Shown: positions 58,572 to 64,000 of the stretch, in pieces | Layout: each line of letters opens with the position of its first letter | Position numbering within the stretch: position 1 is the stretch's first letter | Assembly: GCA_951213105.1 (NCBI GenBank) | Contig: OX578142.1 | Span: forward strand, 116,320,565 to 116,384,564 | Direction: 5' to 3' | Length of the DNA stretch: 64,000 nucleotides | Source: Amaurobius ferox | Taxonomy: Eukaryota; Arthropoda; Arachnida; Araneae; Amaurobiidae | Notes under the pieces: model-generated | What the model saw: the letters and a program-made list of their open reading frames with translations, nothing else | Database searches by the model: none | What the model was told of the DNA's origin: nothing | Position numbers and translations under genes: made by a program

Positions 58572-59544
58572 CAAAAATCTATATAATAAAAGGCAATGTC
58601 TGTGTGTCTGTCTTATACACTATACGTTTCGCGACCGCGCGTCGGAGAGCTACGAAATTTGGCAATCGGAGACCCGGGGGGGGAGGGAAGGGGACACGTG
58701 AAAACCGATTTTTAAAATTTTAATTATTTTTTTATTTATTTAATGTTTTATGCGATTTCGACCGTTTTTTGCCCTTTTTGCCCTTTTTTCTCCACGATCC
58801 AGACATCGTAGAAAAAAACAAATTACACCATCGGAAAGAGCAGAGAATTTCGAGTAAAAATATATCAATTTCAAATCTGAATTTCGATTTCTAATATTTT
58901 TTAAAGATTTTAAAACAAAAGTCACTTTTTGCTCAAGAAAACGATTTTTGGTTTTTAAATTCTCGCATCGTGAAAAGTACTCATAATTTCGACTAATAAT
59001 TTACATTTTCAGAAAGGTCAAACATCTGGCATTCTTACAAGTCCAATCTGGTCCAGAAATAAGGAAAATTGATTTCAGGATGGCAATTTTAAAGACGCCA
59101 TGATTTTAAATTTGTCGGCTACCGGCTCAGTTCCTCAACGCCATTTTCCCCCCATCCGCATTAGTTTCTTCCCCGTCTCCATGGAGACCGCGCTTTCGGT
59201 TTTAACTGAATTACGAGCATAAGTGTTGTATACATCGGGCGAAATTATTATATTTATATGATATTTTAAATGGATATTTTTAAATGGATATTTTAAATAA
59301 TTTAAATGATTGAATTATGGTGGTTTGAATTGTGGTGATGTATTTGAAATTATTATATTTATGGATTGGTGGAACGATATGGTTGATTTTTTTATTTTAA
59401 ATGGATATTTTAATTTATGGATATTTTAATTTATAGATATTTTAAATGGATATTTTAATTTTATGGCTATTTTAAATGATGGAACGATGGAACGAGGATG
59501 GTGGAATTAAGAGCCTAGCATATGGTCGTTATAAATTTAAATTA
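58572..59544 (+). mobile_element. Unclassified element, possible Helitron-like start
   Basis: It begins TCTATATAATAAAAGGCAAT followed by GTCTGTGTGTCTGTCTTATA, then CGCGACCGCGCGTCGGAG and a G-run. This start recurs in weaker form at 50262. The interior is GC-richer than the surroundings, with ATTTTAAATGGATATTTT repeats at 59260-59470. No protein and no convincing 3' end were found. The SINE array follows directly. Confidence 0.4.
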
Positions 59545-59545
59545 G

Positions 59546-60490
59546 CGCGCGGGAAGTTAGCGCGCGAGAATTGCACTCGGTAGGCCTGGGTTCGATTCCC
59601 GCCACTGATGCGGAGTACGATCACCTTAAACATATGGGTCGATAATTCCTTCCGAGAGGTTGGTGGCAGGGAAAGGAGGGTACGGTCTCTGTGGATGCCT
59701 CCCCCACTGGGTCCTGGTCCAAATTGGGTGAATAAAAAGAAAGTTATGGAGATTGTCGTGGAGGGCGCGGTAGCCCAGTGGTTAGCGTGCGGGAATTTCA
59801 CTCGGTAGGCCCGGGTTCGATTCCCTCCACTGACAAAACTGCTGCCGTGTTCACGCAGTACGATCACGTTAAACATGTGGGTCCGTAAGTCCTTCCGAGA
59901 GGTTGGTGGTAGAGGAAGGAGGGTACGCACCCTGTGGATGACTTTCCCACTGGGTTCCGGTCTAAATTGGGTGAATAAAAAGAAGGTTATGGAGATTGTC
60001 GCGGAGGGCGCGGTAGCCCAGTGGTTGGCGCGCGGGAATTGCACTCGGTAGGCTAGGGTTCGATTGCCGCCACTGCCAAAACTGCTGCAATTTTCACGCG
60101 GAGTACGATCACGTTAAACATGTGGATCCGTAAGTCCTTCCGAGAGGTTGTTGGTAGAGGAAGGAGGGTACGGACCCTGTGGATGCCTCCCCTACTGGGT
60201 TCCGGTCTAAATTGGGTGAATAAAAAGAAGGTTATGGAGATTGTCGCGGAGGGCGCGGTAGCCCAGTGGTTAGCGTGCGGGATTTGCACTAGGTAGGTCC
60301 GGGTTCGATTCCCGCCACTGCCAAAACTGCCGCCGTGTTCAGGCGGAGTACGATCACGTTAAACATGCGGGACCGTAAGTCCTTCCGAGAGGTTGGTGGT
60401 AGGGGAAGGAGGGTACGGTCCCTGTGGATGCCTCCCCCACTGAGTTCCTGTCTAAATTGGGTGGCACTTCCTGGTAGGTCGTTCCTTCTG
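59546..60490 (+). repeat. Tandem array of SINE-derived ~243-bp units
   Basis: Four head-to-tail units each contain the SINE head (GGCGCGGTAGCCCAGTGG starting at 59764, 60007 and 60252) and body, but units 1-3 lack the stem-loop tail. The body instead stops at TAAATTGGGTG and joins the next head through AATAAAAAGAAGGTTATGGA plus GATTGTCGCGGAG. Only the last unit continues toward a tail (GGTGGCACTTCCTGGTAGG). The first unit is 5'-incomplete. The period is 243-245 bp. The long minus-strand open frames here are products of the repeat, not genes. Confidence 0.93.
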
Positions 60491-60800
60491 GTAGGTCGCG
60501 CCAGCGAGTGTGCCACGGTTAGAATTTGCCACGGTCAGAATTTTCAAGGGTAGCGAACAGGCTGGTCGCCAAAGGCGGCTAGTAGCAAAATATAATTGTC
60601 TTCAACTGCATGCTTCAAAAATAAATTTAGGCTCATTTTAAATTTCGAAAATTACAGATTTAAATTAAAGTTCAATTTTAAATAAATTCAGATTTCATTG
60701 CTAAATGTTCGTTAAAAAGAGGGTGAGCTTTGTAATTTTTATTATTTAACTTTTCAGAAAACAAAAAAAAGTGATTTTAATAGGAAATAAGATAGTATAC
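60491..60800. other. WASHC4 intron next to exon 1, nothing recognised
   Basis: AT-rich sequence with no match. Confidence 0.5.
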
Positions 60801-60906
60801 TTGAATGTGGTGAATGCCAATTCCACTTTCGTATACGTCTTCAATATATTTTGGAAACATAACATTATGCCAGTACATAAAACTGCAATCACAGGCCTCT
60901 CTTATT
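60801..60906 (-). CDS. WASHC4: WASHC4 exon 1 of window
   Basis: The exon has 106 nt. It begins with one base that completes a codon split with an upstream exon outside the window, followed by 35 whole codons. The motif CDCSFMYWHNVMFP corresponds to the conserved CDCCFLYWHRAVFP-like stretch of WASHC4. The acceptor is ACAG at 60910-60907 and the donor is GTATAC from 60800. A 6.9-kb intron full of mobile elements separates it from the next exon. Confidence 0.93.
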
Positions 60907-61049
60907 CTGTAAAAATTAATATGAAATTAAGCAAACTGCAAATCTAAAATAAATATGTCATATAATACTAACAGAAATATCAGGCATTGTCAGCAATAAT
61001 AATGGTATAAAATTGATATGATACAAAATGCAAAATATTTTAGCCAAAA

Positions 61050-61640
61050 ATCTGTTTGTTAAATTTAACCAGTCAAAAAAAGTGTGTAAATCAGGTGAGC
61101 CATTTCTGAATTAAAAGTGGTCATTACAGACAGATAAAACAAGTATTTTTATTTCCATTGTTCAGTGGGTAGGTGCAGGAGGATAAAACTTATACAAAAC
61201 ATTCTCTTGATTCAGCCTCATTACAGGAAAAGTTCTATCAATATACAGTGCTCATTTAAAAAAATATTTATCTTGAAAGCATATTTTGAAATTTTCAATT
61301 TTCAAAATTATATAAGGTACATAAATTCGGAAATATGTTTAGCCAAACACCTGCTCCTTATTTAAGCTTAATAAACCAGCAAAAAGTATGTAAATCATGA
61401 AGCCACTCTCAAATTATAAGCAGACATAACACACAGACAGAAACAGGTTTTTAATTATTGTTATTCTGCACTTTGCTATAGGGTGAAAAAAAATTGAATC
61501 AGAATATTCTCTGGGCTCAACCTCCTTACCTGGAAAAATTTTTTATCAAAATCCACTGTATGGTTCAGGAGATATTTAAGCTAGAAAAGTGTATTGAAAT
61601 TTTTCACATTATATATCAGATTTACTGTCAGAATTAATTC
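61050..61640. repeat. Old ~304-bp direct repeat, two units
   Basis: GTGTGTAAATCAGGTGAGCC (about 61082) and GTATGTAAATCATGAAGCC (about 61386) begin parallel stretches that share ACAGACAGA, a TTTTTATTTCCATTGTT-like part, ATTCTCTTGATTCAGCCTC or ATTCTCTGGGCTCAACCTC, and GGAAAA. The units are diverged and unclassified. Confidence 0.65.
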
Positions 61641-62146
61641 ATATAAAACACTCAGATTGATGCATGGTCTTAATTTATGCAAACTTCATATTATGAAACA
61701 GTTTTATACAAAAACGCTTAAAAATATAGAAAATTAATTTAAAGATAATTTATTTTTTGATTAATGTAATAGATCAATAAAAATAATTTTGTAATATGTC
61801 TAGGTACAATTATATCTCTCTCAATGATAGATAGGAAGGGCCTGATGGAAATGTGGCCTTAACAGAATCTTTGCCAATGCATGTAAAAATGCATAGCATA
61901 CAAAGTAAAGGCATAGGTTCTAAAATTTAGGAAAACAGGACAACAATGGTGAACATTATGATGAAAAGTTTTTATCAAATGTAACATAACTTAAGATATG
62001 ACTGCATTAAGAGCTAAAATTTAATTAATCTATTAACCCATTCTTGTTATTGACAGATCTCATATTGAAAGCCACAGATTTCACTATTCATTTTACTGCT
62101 TGATATAGTGCCATCAAAAATCCTTTTACAGTGGCTGCCTCTTAAA

Positions 62147-62745
62147 TAAGGTGACCAATTTTTTTACAATGAAAAGGAGGACGAAAAAATTTAAAAAAAA
62201 AGTACAATGTAAATAAATGAAACATTTTATTAATTCAAACAAAAATACACTAATTATGCTTACATCCCTTTTAATTATTTACTTAAACGATTATTTTTCC
62301 ATTGAATGACTATTTTTTGTCAATATATCATTTTCTAACAGTAACAATATATTGGAAATTTCGGAGCAAGAAATATCCTTCATATTGAATTTTACGGTAA
62401 GTGCTGCAGCTAGAGTATCAACATTCAATCTTGATTACACGAAGTATAATATAGAGATAAAGTAAACAAAGTGAAGTGCACAATGGTGCGAGACATGTGA
62501 AGTTCTTCTATGCACTGCGCATAAGTTTTATAATCGCGTCTTTCCGAACTGTACCGTCACATGACGTGTAACAGTTCGGCACGGCATCTCTGAAGAATCT
62601 CAGAGATTAACAGATTAGTATTAAAATATCGAAAAGGAGGACAGGTAGGAGGACACTTTTCGAGGAAGGACAGAACCTACAAAAGGAGGACTGTCCTCCC
62701 TAAAGGAGGACTGTCCTCCCTAAAGGAGGACGATTGGTCACCTTA
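62147..62745. mobile_element. hAT-type MITE with palindromic GGAGGAC repeats
   Basis: The ends TAAGGTGACCAAT and ATTGGTCACCTTA are flanked by the 8-bp duplication TCTTAAAT (62140-62147, sharing one T with the element, and 62746-62753). The right side holds two exact 20-bp units (AAAGGAGGACTGTCCTCCCT), each a palindrome around GGAGGACTGTCCTCC. A further inverted pair (CCGAACTGT and ACAGTTCGG) lies at about 62544-62578. No coding is present. Confidence 0.85.
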
Positions 62746-62753
62746 TCTTAAAT

Positions 62754-63214
62754 GAATCGTATTCATACTATCATATAACGGTTGATTCCAATACATGGCG
62801 ATAATGCAATTTCTAATTTTATTTTTTCTTTTACTCAATGTAACTAACCTACATGAGAAAAATCTCCATTTTTTCACTTTTTTTATTTCATACATATAAG
62901 TACAAATTTAAACAAAGAATCAGAAAATATTTTACAATACAATACATTAGTTATGTAATAAAATTACATAGAAAACACTTTACTCTGTTTATTGAAAAGC
63001 ATTTGTATTGTTGATCGCTTTGTAGTGATACAAATTAATTTTGACACTCTTCTTTAAATATCATTAAATGAATTATAGTCATTGCAAGATACTCGTTCTA
63101 AATCCTAAGAATTTGAAGATCCTAGTAAGATTCATTAGCTGTTGGTGGTCATGATACAACATTTTCCACTTCTTCCTCATCTGCTTCAGTTTTTCTTTTG
63201 ATTTTTAAATTGAT
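62754..63214. other. AT-rich sequence, nothing recognised
   Basis: No match is seen. Confidence 0.5.
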
Positions 63215-63333
63215 TTAAATTTTTTATACATAAACACATTTGCTACCTTCATGTACAATTTTGAGTTAATCAAAGCTTTACTTTTCCATTTTTGTTGATT
63301 TTATCGTCCATGCTTAACTTTTAGAAGCCAGTG
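63215..63333 (+). mobile_element. Solo right end of a Tc1-like element
   Basis: This matches the last ~110 bp of the Tc1 copy at 26680-28028 (TTTTGAGTTAATCAAAGCTT and then CTTAACTTTTAGAAGCCAGTG) and ends before TA at 63334-63335. No transposase is attached. Confidence 0.85.
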
Positions 63334-63335
63334 TA

Positions 63336-64000
63336 TCATTGTCTCATCATTACAGAAGAATGGCTACAGTGAATTTCATGAAATTTTGTCGGTAGCCTTG
63401 GAATAGCACCACTTAAAATTTAGTCCATATTTTGAGTTTCTAGGATCAAGGATTGTTAAGATATTAATAAAAAATGCCCAAGTAAATCTTCCATAGATAT
63501 AACATTATGCAGAATATATATTTTCCCCAAATTTATTTGAAGAAAATGATATCATGTTGCTTAGCAATGTATTTAAATTAAATGTGTTTATACAGCAGAT
63601 GATTTTTATTAATTTTTTCCCAATTTAAACAATAGAGAAATTGATATAAAAATTAATTTTATAAATGAATAGTATTGCATTTTCAACTGGATTATATATC
63701 TTATGGTCATCATGTTTAAAAATTACTGCAATTTTTTCTATTTTCAATTTGTAACGTCATCTGTTTTGTTTCGGCAAATATTTTTCAAACTCATATATTG
63801 TGTTTTGCCAAAGTACTCTTATATTGTGCTTTACCATTTAACTCATATATTGTGTTTAGCCAATTGTTGAAACAGAATAAAAATAGTACAGGTATATCTT
63901 TTAACACCATTTTAGCACTCTCACTTTGGCATCTTTTGATCACATTTCATATTTTTTGCAAATGTGTTTACAAACAGGACCAGGACCAGGACATTTTATT
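63336..64000. other. AT-rich sequence, nothing recognised
   Basis: The motif CTCATATATTGTGTTT-(A/G)CCA recurs about three times at 63790-63862 in an AT-rich setting. The upstream WASHC4 exon is not in this stretch. Confidence 0.5.

Larger units (their letters stand above)
18207..60906 (-). other. WASHC4: WASHC4 gene, 13 internal exons (partial gene)
   Basis: The minus strand carries thirteen exons whose joined reading frame matches the middle and C-terminal part of WASHC4 (SWIP, KIAA1033), as recalled from the vertebrate protein of about 1170 residues. WASHC4 is a scaffold subunit of the five-part WASH complex, which activates Arp2/3 to build actin patches on endosomes for cargo sorting. All thirteen exons (1465 nt, about 488 codons) have AG acceptors and GT donors, and split codons match from exon to exon, so the gene looks functional. 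Introns range from under 100 bp to 10.6 kb and carry most of the transposons described here. Upstream exons lie beyond the right edge. The last exon or exons, expected to encode roughly 80 residues rich in basic and acidic stretches, were not found below 18207. Exon numbers used below count only the exons in this window. Confidence 0.95.

Noticed and set aside
59529..60044. 171-residue minus-strand open frame and its neighbours at 60053-60516
   Set aside because: They run antisense through the SINE-derived tandem array. The repeated peptide segments simply follow the DNA repeat.
1..64000. CRISPR arrays, bacterial operons, riboswitches or a prophage
   Set aside because: Intron-split genes, microsatellites and eukaryotic transposons show that this is animal nuclear DNA. 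No spaced direct-repeat array of CRISPR type was seen.

Overview
This window is a piece of an AT-rich, transposon-crowded animal genome, most likely an arthropod and probably an arachnid. That placement is inferred from the mix of Tc1/mariner, DUF4817-type, piggyBac, hAT, BEL/Pao and Penelope-like remnants and from the long repeat-filled introns. Nothing in the sequence names the species. The one host protein gene I can recognise is WASHC4 (SWIP/KIAA1033), the large scaffold subunit of the endosomal WASH complex. It lies on the minus strand. Thirteen internal exons, with GT-AG boundaries and matching codon phases, run from 60906 down to 18207. They encode about 488 residues of the central and C-terminal part of the protein without a frameshift or stop. 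The upstream exons lie beyond the right edge. The last ~80 residues expected for the family were not found left of 18207 and probably lie beyond the left edge.

Layout from left to right. 1-9450: repeat-poor AT-rich DNA, a small GC-rich patch with a 24-bp tandem repeat (2290-2830), and a 2.7-kb foldback element (6240-8925) carrying one splice-competent minus-strand exon. 9640-~17700: a decayed plus-strand BEL/Pao retrotransposon cut up by two Tc1/mariner copies, a 1.2-kb unclassified repeat and a SINE. 18207-23068: WASHC4 exons 13 to 9, with a degenerate satellite and a SINE in the introns. 23069-33718: a 10.6-kb intron with DUF4817-type and Tc1 remnants, a pogo-like element, a Penelope-like retroelement and several (TA)n tracts. 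33764-42212: an 8.4-kb intron holding a 3.9-kb hAT element with a perfect 8-bp target duplication, itself filled with a 5S rRNA-headed SINE, a ~140-bp minisatellite and the second copy of the 1.2-kb repeat; a palindromic element and a pogo-like element follow. 42213-53942: WASHC4 exons 7 to 2, with introns holding a mariner fragment, a second Penelope-like copy, an internally deleted piggyBac and SINEs. 53943-64000: a piggyBac MITE, a long foldback element, a tandem array derived from the SINE, exon 1 of the visible set, and a hAT-type MITE.

The most interesting material is one SINE family. Full copies have a tRNA-like head with A and B boxes. One copy carries a complete 118-bp 5S rRNA sequence in front. 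Several sites hold only the last 48-64 bp of such an element, flanked by target duplications of 12-15 bp. The 3' tails differ in sequence, but they keep the same nested stem-loop through paired changes. At 59546-60490 the body of the SINE has been turned into a tandem repeat with a ~243-bp period.
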